The notes under the pieces are model-generated. The model worked only from the letters and a program-made list of their open reading frames with translations. It was not told the origin of the DNA and did no database searches. From Marine Group III euryarchaeote CG-Bathy1 (GTDB lineage Archaea; Thermoplasmatota; Poseidoniia; MGIII; CG-Epi1), in contig MIYU01000016.1 in assembly GCA_001875425.1 (NCBI GenBank), positions 1-64,000 of the forward strand: a stretch of 64,000 bases of DNA, written 5' to 3'. The translations under genes were made by a program, and so were the position numbers. How positions within the stretch are numbered: the first letter of the stretch is position 1; each line of letters starts with the position of its first letter. Of this stretch, positions 26,916 to 36,962 are shown in pieces.

Positions 26916-29900
26916 TTACCCACCAGAAGTCTCGATTAAAGACTCTATGCTCTCCAGAACTGTTCTTAATGAATTTACTGCCGTGTCTCTATCCATAGAT
27001 TTAGGAATTGATTCAGAATAATCTGCAACTTCATATAATCTTGTAAGAAGTGTGAGAGAATCTTGATCTATAGGTATTGCTTGATGAAGTGCTTTTTCAA
27101 ATTCTCTAACCGTTTCGAATGACCTTCTTAGATAGCCATGAGACTGTAAAACTTTACACATCTTTTTGTATGAATTGAGAATTATTTGTCTATAGTCGCT
27201 GTCATCGACTAAAGAATCTGCAGTTGAAGCTATTATGTCCTTTAATTCTCTTAGATGTCTATTCTTGTACCAATTATAACCGTAAGCTGAACCTATAACT
27301 CCTAAAATAGCAACTAAAACTGCAACGTAAGGGAATATGTTGATAGGAATGTCTGGAGCTCTGTAAACTATTGATGAACTTGTAGAAGATTCTAAAAGAT
27401 ATTCTCCTCCGTTGTAATAAACTGAAATATTCATTGGTATAGTCTGATTACCTGAGAAAGAGGCATCGAATTTTGCCATACCAGTTTCATCAGTAGTTAT
27501 TAGAACTTTAGAAGGAGCTTCCATATTAATATTGTATAATTCAACTATTAAACTTCCATTACTTACAGGACTTCCATCCTCCATGAAAAGCATAACAGTT
27601 CCTGTAAAATCCTGATCAGGTTCTAAAGCTATAGGAGTTGAAATTTCCAATAATGTAATTGAATTCAGAATAATAGTTCCATCAGAAATGTTTCCGAAAT
27701 AAATATCAGTTGAAGTAACATTAATGAAAAGATAGCTTGGACCTATGCCGTGTGAAGAAGGTATGTAGAATGGCAATGAGAAAGACCCATTCGCATCTGT
27801 CTGACCAAAAGTTGATGTTAAATTATTCAAAGTGATGTGAACTGTTATATTATCAACGGGACGGCCTAGTTGATCAAGGACTGTTCCTTCTATGTAATTA
27901 GTACTGTTCAATGTAGCTTCGGTAGTATCTAAAGATATGACAGTATCGTGAATTACTCTGAATTCATCTGAATCAGAAGAAGCGAAATATACTGGAGAAC
28001 CTGCAAAGGAAACATTAAGGATGTAAACACCTGCTTCGACCTCTAATGGAGTTAGATAATTATACTGGAAGAAACCTGAAGAACTGCTTGTGATATTAAT
28101 TATACCATCTGGTAAAAATATTGAAAGTTCTGTTTCGAAACCCGTACCTAAATCATCAGTTATGTAACCTTGAATGTGTAAATTATTACCTGCTATAACG
28201 AAATCAGAAACTTCCAAAGAAATGAATGTTGCAGCATAGATTGTTACTTGTTGAAGTGCTTCTGAAGGTTCATAAAATTCAGAACCTGTATAAGTCCACT
28301 GAGCATCAGAAATGCCCAACATTGTTGAATTGTGCCATGGAGTTTCACCAGATAAATTTAACGTTATTGAGGCCAAGCCATCTGCATCTGTTATTAATGA
28401 ATAATCTACTTCGAAGATTCTAACAGTCAATTCCTGACCTGTAATAGGCATGCCTCTATCATCAATCAATATAGCTGAAACTTCGAAAGAATAAGATCTG
28501 GTAGCATCAATTGGTTGTGTAAAAATAGACGTTGAAGAAATAATTTTTGCACTAGTAGAAAGATTGGATTGGAGATAATAATCTGTTCCAAAGAATTCAA
28601 CACTCATCGTATAATTGCCCAATTCTGAAGGGTTTGATAGATTGTAAGTAAAGAAACCGAATTGTTCAGTAGTAATATTTGCTAAAAGAGCCCCGTCTAA
28701 GAATATAGAAATGGATTGATTGTGTAGACCGCTACCTGAAGAATCTCGTAAATAGCCAGATACTGTAGAATTCTCTTCTCTATAACCTCCATTCCAATCC
28801 AGGTCGAACTGTGTTGCGCGTTGTACACGAACAGAAACAGTGTCCGTATCTGCTTCTAAGTAAGCAGATTCTGGAACTGTAGTAGCATTAAATGGAACAT
28901 CTCCTTTAGCTTCATCTATCGGAACTTGATATGCACCACTAAAGACACCATCTATTGCTTGAACAGAAATACGTAGACTGTCATTAAGATAAAAATCAAC
29001 TAATATTGTAATATTTTCTCCTAAATCATTAGTTACATTTCCGGCAAAATACATCACGTCTCCAGAAGTCACTACAGATGTGAAATCGGTAAATGTAATT
29101 TCAGTATAACCCCATACATACACTGTGGAAGTGGTTTCAGCATCATTATAATATTGGATACCATAGAAATTTGCAGTTATTTCAATAGGACCTAGATTTT
29201 GATTTTCATTATCCTCTATTGGATCGTAAGCATAAGAAAAATGACCTGTTTCATTAAATGTATTTATTGTAAATTTAGGAACAGAACTGCCGCCCCAGAA
29301 AACGTAAACTTCGGCCAATTCTTCCGGAACGGAATTTCCTACATCATCCAATAAAGTTCCATTGAACCATAATATATCGCCCCTGTATGCACTATACTCT
29401 TCTATAGTTATTACTACGTCAGCGAATATGCGATAATTGGTTTCTACCTGAACTGGACTTTCATAAAATCTAAAATCTGCGTTTGTACTATTATAAATTG
29501 CCAGAATCTTGACTTCTCCCAGTTGAGCACTATCGGGAATTATGAAATCATAAAAGAAAGTTCCATCAGGATTGGTAGTTACATTTCCAATTGAGAATGA
29601 AACTCCTGTTTGACTCCACTCTAATTCAATAGGTAAACCAGATATAGGATATATTGATGAGTCGTTAACTCTAGCAGAACCGGAAATTGTAATTGTATCG
29701 CCCCTCTTAGAATCGAATCCTTCATCTATATCGAGAGTTACTTTGCGATGAAGTTCAACAAACATGTCTTCGTGTGCAGATTCATTGTAGCCAACAGTAT
29801 CGTACTGAATTCGAACAGTATGGTTACCAACATCTTCTTCTTGTAACCAAACCATTTCAGGAGTATAATAGAAAGAGAATGTTCCATTTTCATCTGTGTC

Positions 29901-32900
29901 GAAATTGAGTTTTGGTAAAAAATTAGATCCGGGATCCCAGAATAATCCCAAAGAACTTGGGAAAGCTGAGCCGTTATCAGCAGTTATAGTACCATTCACC
30001 CAGAAACCGTGTTCTGAAAAGAATGATTGAGTATCATTATCTAAAATTAGTATTGGTTGTTGTTTTACAACGACTTGCTTCTCAGCAGTAGAACCTACAT
30101 ACCAGTATGTTTCATCGAATGCAACTGACCAGTTGTTAACGCCGAGTGTTTCATTCAAATCTAGGAAATGTTCATAAGAAAAGAAACCGTTAGAATCTGT
30201 AATGAGCGTTCCAAGTTCGGAACCGGACCAGTAAATTGTAACTGAATAGTCGGCTAACCCTTCACTTAAATGATTAACGAGAGTACCATTTAGATAAGCG
30301 GTTTGGCCTCGTAGAATTATGCCAATTATATCTAATGAGAGTGTAGAAGTGCCTCTAACACGAATATCGAGAGGTACTACTTCTTCAGGATATAGTTCTC
30401 CATCTTCATCATCATTTGGTTGGAATTTAACAGATATAGTGTAATTTCCAACTTCAATATTAGGAGTAGTTACATTGAAAGTGAAATTAGATTCAGTAGG
30501 AGTGAAAGAACCCCATTCTTCATCGTTGAATGAAATGACTATGCTACCATTGTTTACTGCTGCTTCTGAAATATTACCAGTGACTGTAAATTCTTCACCT
30601 ACTATAGTTACTAATGGATTTATTTCAGCTTCTAAATCTACGGTTTCTTCTTTAACTCTAATCTCATCAGATACGTAACTGCTACGTAAATTTGCAGAAC
30701 CTGGGAAATAAACGATAAGATTCCAAGTACCAGTTCTATTGCCGCAATATTCACTCTCTCCAACTACACAACCACCCCACGTATGGTCATCCCAGACGTA
30801 GTTACCCATTTCATCAGTGGTGGCATTGCCCATGTAGCAGTATTCAGTTCCACCCCACCATGACTGATAACACTCTGTATTACTGCCCTGCTGACTCTGA
30901 GTCATGTAAAAAGATATAGATTGATTTGATAATTCCAACCCACCTATGTCATTCAAACCACCAGTAATAACTAAAGTATCTCCATTAGCTATTGAAGATG
31001 GTATATCTGCAAATACTGCAGTGTCTGAATCTACAATAGTTAGATGGTGCTCTGTAATATTTTCATGGTGTTTGTAACCTGCACTATAAGATGCAGCATA
31101 CACTTTTGCAGTTCCAACTCTGATACCTCCAGGAACAATAATCTCTGCCGAAAATGCACCAGCAGCATCTGAAGTAGTACTACCTGCATCGACAAAATCA
31201 TAAGCGTCATCAAAATCTCTCATACCTAATCCGATTTGCACATCTGCTAGTGGAGTGCCATTCATGGTTTCAACATATCCAGTAACGACTAAATTTGTAC
31301 CATTATCATCCCCATCATCGTATCCGAGCTTATCTACTGAATCTGGAAGAGATGGAGATATCCCCTCAAGAACTACATTAATCTCATCGCCACACATGAA
31401 AGCGATTGCTTCTGGATCATCACGGCCGAAACGGAAAGTATCTTCACAATCATCATCATCTGGTCTTGGAAAATCAGTACTACCTCCTGTACCACCTAGA
31501 TTGTTAATTTTCCAATCATTTACATTGTATGAATCACTAGTGCTTGGAATATAAACCTCAACAAAGGCGTGGCCTTCATTTGAAACATATCTAGTCGGCA
31601 ACTCTAAAGCATTAGCAGTTACGAAAAATGCGAAGGACCGATGTCTACAAGCACCTATGCCATTTACACATATGGTTTGATAAATGTCCCAAGGATCTTC
31701 AGGATCAGGGACGTCGCCATCCCCTTCTGTGAAGGCTGAAAAATAATTAGTTAAATTATCTGCTATTAAATTTAGATTGGTCTCTTTTTCTCCACCTTCA
31801 GGCCATAAATTATACAGAGAAGGATTGACTATTTCATTAGTGGTGTTATTCCTATATTGTAAAAATTCTTGTACTTTGACATCCAACTCTGAATGTGGGA
31901 AAGGTTTTGGAAAGTTTTCAGAAGAATCTTGTGGTATGTCGTCGACTGTTAAATCAGCTGGAACGTTGCTGAAATCATAACCGAGTTGCTTATATTCGAA
32001 GTAAGAACCATCTGTACCTATCCAATATTTCAATTCAATATCATCTTCTGCAAACATGTTTGTAGGTTGAATGTAATAATTCTCAGTGCCATCTACAAAG
32101 AAATCCAATTCGACATTTGAATCTACAACTTCATAAGCTATTATTTCAGATTGAGGAGAGGGTGAAGGTATTGCAGTATATTCATCTGGAGCTACAGTTA
32201 TATTATTCCATATCCAACAATCAAAAACGTAAGTGTGATCCCAATTATTTGTAACGGGAATTTCTGTCGGTTCTTCATCATTTGCCCAACCGTAGCTATA
32301 CATTCCATAATTGTCTGGGTTGACCGAATCTTTAACAGACCATCTTTTCTCTTGTCCAAGAGCCGGTTCACAGTACTCATACATAGGAGGATTACCGTCA
32401 GTACCGCCTGTATCTGGTGGATTTTCTCCATCTCCATCACCAGGATCTACTGGAGGAGGATCATTGTCGTCATTGTTTCCATCATCATCACTATCTGCAT
32501 CACAAGGATTTGTATTTAATTGATATTCTTCAAGACCGGTTAGATTATCACCATCTAAATCTTGGCTTGCATCGGAGGGATCTAAAGGACTCATACAACC
32601 ATCGAAACCTAATACGTTCGTACTGTAACTTACCTCCCAATCATCAGGGATATCGTCGTCGTCTGTATCAGAATTACGAGGGTGTGTGCTGTTTAGAAAT
32701 TCCTGCCAATTCTGTAAATTGTCAAAATCGCTGTCTTCAGTACCATCACTAGAATCTAATGGGTTGAAATCATAACAAACTTCCCAACCATCCCAAGTAC
32801 CATCATCATCCGTATCAGGATCTAGAGGATTAGTGTTTGCATTGAATTCATCTAGATTAGTAAATGGCTCTACATTGCCATCCCCATCACAATCCCAGCC

Positions 32901-32999
32901 ATCAGAATCGTCGTCTGAATCTGGTTCAAAATCAGCCACTACGAAAGGATTGAATAATAATACTAAAAAAATTGCCCAGATGCGAGATTTTCCTCTCAA
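26916..32999 (-). CDS. giant secreted transglutaminase-like protein with calcium and Ig-like repeats
   Basis: A 2027-aa protein. A signal peptide (1-22) is followed by Asp-rich TSP3/calcium repeats (about 24-180) and a Pro/Gly/Asp linker. The transglutaminase-like domain has Cys451 (GACRHRSF), His477 (EGHAFVEVYIP) and a possible third residue at Asp495. Roughly a dozen carboxypeptidase-regulatory/Ig-like repeats follow (motif D-x-x-G-x-F-x-Y). A membrane helix lies near 1890-1910, and the cytoplasmic tail resembles DUF4129 (YKKMCKVLQSHGYLRRS). The TTG start is supported by GGAGG 6 nt upstream. It is probably first in the MoxR-DUF58 operon and is a likely client of that system. The substrate is unknown. 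Confidence 0.82.
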   Translation of the reverse strand: MRGKSRIWAIFLVLLFNPFVVADFEPDSDDDSDGWDCDGDGNVEPFTNLDEFNANTNPLDPDTDDDGTWDGWEVCYDFNPLDSSDGTEDSDFDNLQNWQEFLNSTHPRNSDTDDDDIPDDWEVSYSTNVLGFDGCMSPLDPSDASQDLDGDNLTGLEEYQLNTNPCDADSDDDGNNDDNDPPPVDPGDGDGENPPDTGGTDGNPPMYEYCEPALGQEKRWSVKDSVNPDNYGMYSYGWANDEEPTEIPVTNNWDHTYVFDCWIWNNITVAPDEYTAIPSPSPQSEIIAYEVVDSNVELDFFVDGTENYYIQPTNMFAEDDIELKYWIGTDGSYFEYKQLGYDFSNVPADLTVDDIPQDSSENFPKPFPHSELDVKVQEFLQYRNNTTNEIVNPSLYNLWPEGGEKETNLNLIADNLTNYFSAFTEGDGDVPDPEDPWDIYQTICVNGIGACRHRSFAFFVTANALELPTRYVSNEGHAFVEVYIPSTSDSYNVNDWKINNLGGTGGSTDFPRPDDDDCEDTFRFGRDDPEAIAFMCGDEINVVLEGISPSLPDSVDKLGYDDGDDNGTNLVVTGYVETMNGTPLADVQIGLGMRDFDDAYDFVDAGSTTSDAAGAFSAEIIVPGGIRVGTAKVYAASYSAGYKHHENITEHHLTIVDSDTAVFADIPSSIANGDTLVITGGLNDIGGLELSNQSISFYMTQSQQGSNTECYQSWWGGTEYCYMGNATTDEMGNYVWDDHTWGGCVVGESEYCGNRTGTWNLIVYFPGSANLRSSYVSDEIRVKEETVDLEAEINPLVTIVGEEFTVTGNISEAAVNNGSIVISFNDEEWGSFTPTESNFTFNVTTPNIEVGNYTISVKFQPNDDEDGELYPEEVVPLDIRVRGTSTLSLDIIGIILRGQTAYLNGTLVNHLSEGLADYSVTIYWSGSELGTLITDSNGFFSYEHFLDLNETLGVNNWSVAFDETYWYVGSTAEKQVVVKQQPILILDNDTQSFFSEHGFWVNGTITADNGSAFPSSLGLFWDPGSNFLPKLNFDTDENGTFSFYYTPEMVWLQEEDVGNHTVRIQYDTVGYNESAHEDMFVELHRKVTLDIDEGFDSKRGDTITISGSARVNDSSIYPISGLPIELEWSQTGVSFSIGNVTTNPDGTFFYDFIIPDSAQLGEVKILAIYNSTNADFRFYESPVQVETNYRIFADVVITIEEYSAYRGDILWFNGTLLDDVGNSVPEELAEVYVFWGGSSVPKFTINTFNETGHFSYAYDPIEDNENQNLGPIEITANFYGIQYYNDAETTSTVYVWGYTEITFTDFTSVVTSGDVMYFAGNVTNDLGENITILVDFYLNDSLRISVQAIDGVFSGAYQVPIDEAKGDVPFNATTVPESAYLEADTDTVSVRVQRATQFDLDWNGGYREENSTVSGYLRDSSGSGLHNQSISIFLDGALLANITTEQFGFFTYNLSNPSELGNYTMSVEFFGTDYYLQSNLSTSAKIISSTSIFTQPIDATRSYSFEVSAILIDDRGMPITGQELTVRIFEVDYSLITDADGLASITLNLSGETPWHNSTMLGISDAQWTYTGSEFYEPSEALQQVTIYAATFISLEVSDFVIAGNNLHIQGYITDDLGTGFETELSIFLPDGIINITSSSSGFFQYNYLTPLEVEAGVYILNVSFAGSPVYFASSDSDEFRVIHDTVISLDTTEATLNSTNYIEGTVLDQLGRPVDNITVHITLNNLTSTFGQTDANGSFSLPFYIPSSHGIGPSYLFINVTSTDIYFGNISDGTIILNSITLLEISTPIALEPDQDFTGTVMLFMEDGSPVSNGSLIVELYNINMEAPSKVLITTDETGMAKFDASFSGNQTIPMNISVYYNGGEYLLESSTSSSIVYRAPDIPINIFPYVAVLVAILGVIGSAYGYNWYKNRHLRELKDIIASTADSLVDDSDYRQIILNSYKKMCKVLQSHGYLRRSFETVREFEKALHQAIPIDQDSLTLLTRLYEVADYSESIPKSMDRDTAVNSLRTVLESIESLIETSGG

Positions 33000-33005
33000 A
33001 AAATA

Positions 33006-33010
33006 CCTCC
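33006..33010 (-). promoter_or_regulatory. Shine-Dalgarno GGAGG deciding a TTG start
   Basis: On the minus strand GGAGG is followed by six bases and then TTG, the first codon of the 2027-aa gene. No ATG lies nearby in frame ahead of the signal peptide, so this site fixes the start. Confidence 0.65.
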
Positions 33011-33068
33011 AAAACTAAATCTAGATTGTTTAATAGAACTCATATGTATAGAGTACAGAAATATACTG

Positions 33069-33077
33069 TTATAAATG
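33069..33077 (-). promoter_or_regulatory. TATA-like box for the giant transglutaminase gene
   Basis: The minus strand reads TTTATAACA here. Initiation about 25 bp downstream would leave a leader of roughly 45-50 nt that contains the GGAGG site, consistent with this gene using a leadered mRNA. Confidence 0.35.
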
Positions 33078-33083
33078 TTCTTC

Positions 33084-33091
33084 AAAAAAAA
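33084..33091 (-). terminator. candidate T-tract terminator after the TSP3 gene
   Basis: Eight consecutive T residues on the minus strand, about 42 nt past the stop of the calcium-repeat gene. T-runs alone can terminate archaeal RNA polymerase. There is no strong hairpin. Confidence 0.35.
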
Positions 33092-33132
33092 TCTTGGATT
33101 GAATGTCTTTAAACTCATAAATATTATACTCC

Positions 33133-36100
33133 TTATTCAGGCCAATCAGTACCCCAATAAGCCTCCCATCCATCACCTAAGCCATCTTCATCTGAATCAA
33201 TTAAATAAGGATTGAAACAGCATTGTTCCCCTACTTCGCCCGCATAATTATATTCATCTGAGTTAGTATAATCGTGCCAAGTTCCATTGATAGTGATTCC
33301 GTCACCGTCATAATTTAGAGAACCGTCAGAAGGATCGAGTGGATCGAAACCTTCAGTTTCTCCATTTTCTATACGCCAGTTCTCCCAAAACACTTCCCAA
33401 CCGTCGGGACAGCCGTCGCCGTCAGTATCTGGATTAGATGGGTTTGTATTATTCAGATACTCTTCTAAATTTGTATATTTCTCTTCTGTACTTATCTCTC
33501 CATTACCTTGGCCTTCTCTTTCTCCATCTGAATCATAACCGTCATTGTCTGCATCCCAAGCAGCATCCCTACTGTCTAGAGGACTTATGCATCTTTCTTT
33601 ATTCTTTTGATATTCTGGATTAGTTTCATTTCTATCAACACAAACTTCCCAAATCAAAGATGCTTGATGGCCGTAAAAAGACTCCCAACCGTCTAAAATT
33701 CCGTCGCCGTCAGTGTCTGGATTTCTTGGATCTGTACTATTTAGATATTCATTATAATTAGTAAATCTCTCTGTGCCTTGTATGAAGCCATTACGATCAA
33801 AATCGTGACCATCGTTATCGTAATCTTCATCTGCATCTTCAGGATCTCGTGGATCTATATCGTAATCGACTTCCCATTTGTCATCTATACCGTCGCCGTC
33901 CGTATCGTAATTACTTGGGTCTGTTATATGACCAAAAGTTCCATTTACTTCGTCGAAATCGAATAGACCATCACCATCTGTGTCTCCGATTAAAGGATTG
34001 GACCAGCTAAAATTATCTATTCCGTGTAGTGCATCTTCAAATGATTCTTCGTAACCTTCGAATAGAGAATTATTAAATTCGAAAATATTCATTAATTCGT
34101 CTGCATCCTCATCATAGTAAGCATCTGCTGAATCTAGAGGATCTAAAAGGAAATAAACTTCCCAACCATCATGCATACCGTCTTCATCTGTATCTTTAAT
34201 AATTGGATTTGTGCCATTTAAATATTCTTGAAGATTGGTAAATAATTCCGATGAATCTATAGAACCGTTTCCATCTAAATCAAAACCGTCATTATCAGAA
34301 TCGATGTGTGCATCACTAGCATTTAGAGGATCTAGACCGTAAAGCCATTCCCAACCATCCGGCATTCCATCACCATCTGTATCGTGATAAGTTGGATCAG
34401 TTAATGCAACTGATAATTCCAAATAATCACTTAAACCATCCTGATCAGTATCGTTAAGGGTAGGGATAGTTAGAAGGATTCCATCTACTTCAGTATAATT
34501 TGAACCAAAAGCAGTATTGTTATGTTCTAAACGATTTAGAAGTTCATCTCCATCTGTATCTATCCAAGCATCGCTAGCATTCCTAGGGTCAAGTCCCCAC
34601 CAATATTCCCAACCATCGAGCATTGTGTCATTATCAGTATCAGATAGCCAGGGGTCTGTATCTGCTATAAATTCTTGAACGTTGATATGTACATGATCTA
34701 TCTCTAAATGAGTGTAATTTACGTAAAACCCATCAACATCAGAATCGTGCTCTGCATCGAAAGGATTCAATGGATTTAGAACACAGCCTTCGCATTTGTA
34801 TGTGCTTGAATTGTAGTAAACTTCCCAACCATCAAACATAATGTCATCATCTGTATCTCTATCAAATGGTTTAGTTCCATTTCGAAATTCTTCTAGATTT
34901 ATGAAACGCTCATCGACATAGATTATTCCATTATGATTGAAATCCCAACCATCATTATCAGGATCTAAAAAGGAATCATACACATTAGAAGGGTCTAGAT
35001 TGAAATTGTGTTCCCAGCCATCTAAGATGTTATCTCCGACTTCGGCATGCCAAGTATGTTCGAATGTAAAATAAACGTCAGATTGGGGCGTTGTGTCGGA
35101 AAACTGATCTATGCCACTATATCTTAAAGAATCAAAACCCCATGCGTGAAAATCTAAATTATCGATAACTAGAACATATGTTTCAGTATCGGGATACGTG
35201 AAACTGATTTCTGTTTGAATTACGCTTTCCCAAGAATTGGTATAATTAAAATTCAAATCATTTACATAGAAATAATTATACTCATCTGCCGTCATGATGT
35301 AAACGTCAACTGGATAACCTTCAGACATATTGCCATCTTCATCGATAGTGAAAACCGTTAAGGATACATCAATAGAGGTCCAATCTTCAGAGAGGATTGT
35401 TAATGGAGATGCCCAGTACTTTCCTTCATTCAGATATTTTTCACCTATGCATGATTCTTCAGACGTCAGAATAACTAAATTTCCAGAAGAGTCTGCACAA
35501 TAACCATCACTATCGGGAGACCATGGATTTGTACCGCTTTGATATTCTTCTAAATTAGTAAAATATTCGTTTTGGTCTAAAACCCCATCGTTGTCACTGT
35601 CAAAACCATCACCGACATGCCAAGAACCGCTCACTGATTCACAAATGCTTTCGTTTTCTGCAGAAATGAAATGATTTTGATTATTGATACAATACTCATC
35701 ACCATCTAAATTTGCATCTGTAGGATCTAATGGATTTAAATTATAATAAACTTCCCAACCATCTGGCATTCCGTCACCATCTGTGTCATTAGAGGTTGGA
35801 TCTGTTAAATGATCCCTTAACTCTACAATATCACTAAGACCATCTGCATCAGTATCATTTAAATCAGGCCTAGTTGTGAAAAGGCCGTCTGCATCGGTCC
35901 AATCTGAAGGATATAATGAATTATTAAATTCCCTCCCATTACGAAGAGAATCTGATTCTAAATCATTGTCAAAATCGTTGTAAAGAGGATCTAAACCATA
36001 AATCACCTCCCAACCATCTTGCATTGTATCATTTTCTGTATCCATCACTAAAGGATTGGTGTCATTGTGATATTCCATTCTATTATTGTAAAATTCGATA

Positions 36101-36927
36101 TAATCTAAATCGCCATTATTATCCACATCCCAACCATCTTGATCGGTGTCATTTAGAGCATCTGGATAATACATAGGATTTAGATTGTAATAAACTTCCC
36201 ATCCATCTGGCATTTGATCATCGTCAGAATCTGGTGATAGAGGGTTAGTACCATTTAGATACTCCTCCAAATTGGTGAAACTTTCATTTTCGGAAATATT
36301 CCCATCCCTATCAAAATCGTGACCGTCGTTATCGAAATCTATATCGGCATCATAAGGTGAAAGGGGGTTTAGACCGTAATACCATTCCCAACCATCCGGC
36401 ATACCGTCCTCATCTGTATCATTGCTATTTGGATCTGTAGAATTACCATAAAGTTCTGAAATTTCCCACTCCATTAAATTGGTGAACATTTCATCTTCAT
36501 CGATAACGCCATTATTGTTAAAATCATAACCATCTCCTTCAAAAAACCATTCGCCGCCAGAAGCGACACATTGTGATTCTGTAACATCATAATAAGTTTC
36601 ATAATCAACGATATTTCCTTCACCGTCATATCGTGGAACTAGACAATATGGATTTTCGAAATCTAATAATGCATCAGTTGCATCCATCCAATTGAGACCG
36701 TTTTGAATTTCCCACCAATCAGGCATACCATCATTATCGTAATCGAGAGTTGGAAGGTTATCATCTGTATTCGTAGTCTCTGGATCTAGATGCTGCGAAG
36801 ATTGAAATGAATAGAAAGGAGAATAGGGGACTGCAGCTAAAATTATTATGGCAATTGCCAAGGCGAGATATTTTCCACCGCCTCCTTTCTTTTCAGGCAT
36901 AAAAGATGATGATGGCAAAGCCTTCAT
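33133..36927 (-). CDS. giant TSP3-type calcium-repeat surface protein
   Basis: About 1264 aa from Met18 of the track ORF (MKALPSSSF). That start avoids a 16-nt overlap with the upstream stop, but the longer start is possible. A basic segment and one hydrophobic helix (KYLALAIAIIILAAVPYS) anchor or export it. The rest is about 14 copies of a module: D-x-D-x-DG-x-PDGWE, then LNPLDPxDAxxD and a second Asp loop with FTNLEEYLNGTNP. These are EF-like/thrombospondin type 3 calcium sites. Three modules carry extra Cys-containing loops. It ends abruptly inside the last module (GTDWPE) with no C-terminal anchor. Probably a calcium-stiffened cell-surface rod. Confidence 0.8.
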   Translation of the reverse strand: MKALPSSSFMPEKKGGGGKYLALAIAIIILAAVPYSPFYSFQSSQHLDPETTNTDDNLPTLDYDNDGMPDWWEIQNGLNWMDATDALLDFENPYCLVPRYDGEGNIVDYETYYDVTESQCVASGGEWFFEGDGYDFNNNGVIDEDEMFTNLMEWEISELYGNSTDPNSNDTDEDGMPDGWEWYYGLNPLSPYDADIDFDNDGHDFDRDGNISENESFTNLEEYLNGTNPLSPDSDDDQMPDGWEVYYNLNPMYYPDALNDTDQDGWDVDNNGDLDYIEFYNNRMEYHNDTNPLVMDTENDTMQDGWEVIYGLDPLYNDFDNDLESDSLRNGREFNNSLYPSDWTDADGLFTTRPDLNDTDADGLSDIVELRDHLTDPTSNDTDGDGMPDGWEVYYNLNPLDPTDANLDGDEYCINNQNHFISAENESICESVSGSWHVGDGFDSDNDGVLDQNEYFTNLEEYQSGTNPWSPDSDGYCADSSGNLVILTSEESCIGEKYLNEGKYWASPLTILSEDWTSIDVSLTVFTIDEDGNMSEGYPVDVYIMTADEYNYFYVNDLNFNYTNSWESVIQTEISFTYPDTETYVLVIDNLDFHAWGFDSLRYSGIDQFSDTTPQSDVYFTFEHTWHAEVGDNILDGWEHNFNLDPSNVYDSFLDPDNDGWDFNHNGIIYVDERFINLEEFRNGTKPFDRDTDDDIMFDGWEVYYNSSTYKCEGCVLNPLNPFDAEHDSDVDGFYVNYTHLEIDHVHINVQEFIADTDPWLSDTDNDTMLDGWEYWWGLDPRNASDAWIDTDGDELLNRLEHNNTAFGSNYTEVDGILLTIPTLNDTDQDGLSDYLELSVALTDPTYHDTDGDGMPDGWEWLYGLDPLNASDAHIDSDNDGFDLDGNGSIDSSELFTNLQEYLNGTNPIIKDTDEDGMHDGWEVYFLLDPLDSADAYYDEDADELMNIFEFNNSLFEGYEESFEDALHGIDNFSWSNPLIGDTDGDGLFDFDEVNGTFGHITDPSNYDTDGDGIDDKWEVDYDIDPRDPEDADEDYDNDGHDFDRNGFIQGTERFTNYNEYLNSTDPRNPDTDGDGILDGWESFYGHQASLIWEVCVDRNETNPEYQKNKERCISPLDSRDAAWDADNDGYDSDGEREGQGNGEISTEEKYTNLEEYLNNTNPSNPDTDGDGCPDGWEVFWENWRIENGETEGFDPLDPSDGSLNYDGDGITINGTWHDYTNSDEYNYAGEVGEQCCFNPYLIDSDEDGLGDGWEAYWGTDWPE

Positions 36928-36962
36928 AAAGATTCGTGGAAAAAAAATTTTGATAAATGACT

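Noticed and set aside
30475-32752. Several plus-strand ORFs (e.g. 31255-31554, 32235-32519, 32417-32752)
   Set aside because: They lie opposite the Asp-rich repeats of the 2027-aa gene. Their His/Leu/Ser-rich composition is the shadow of GAT/GAC codons.
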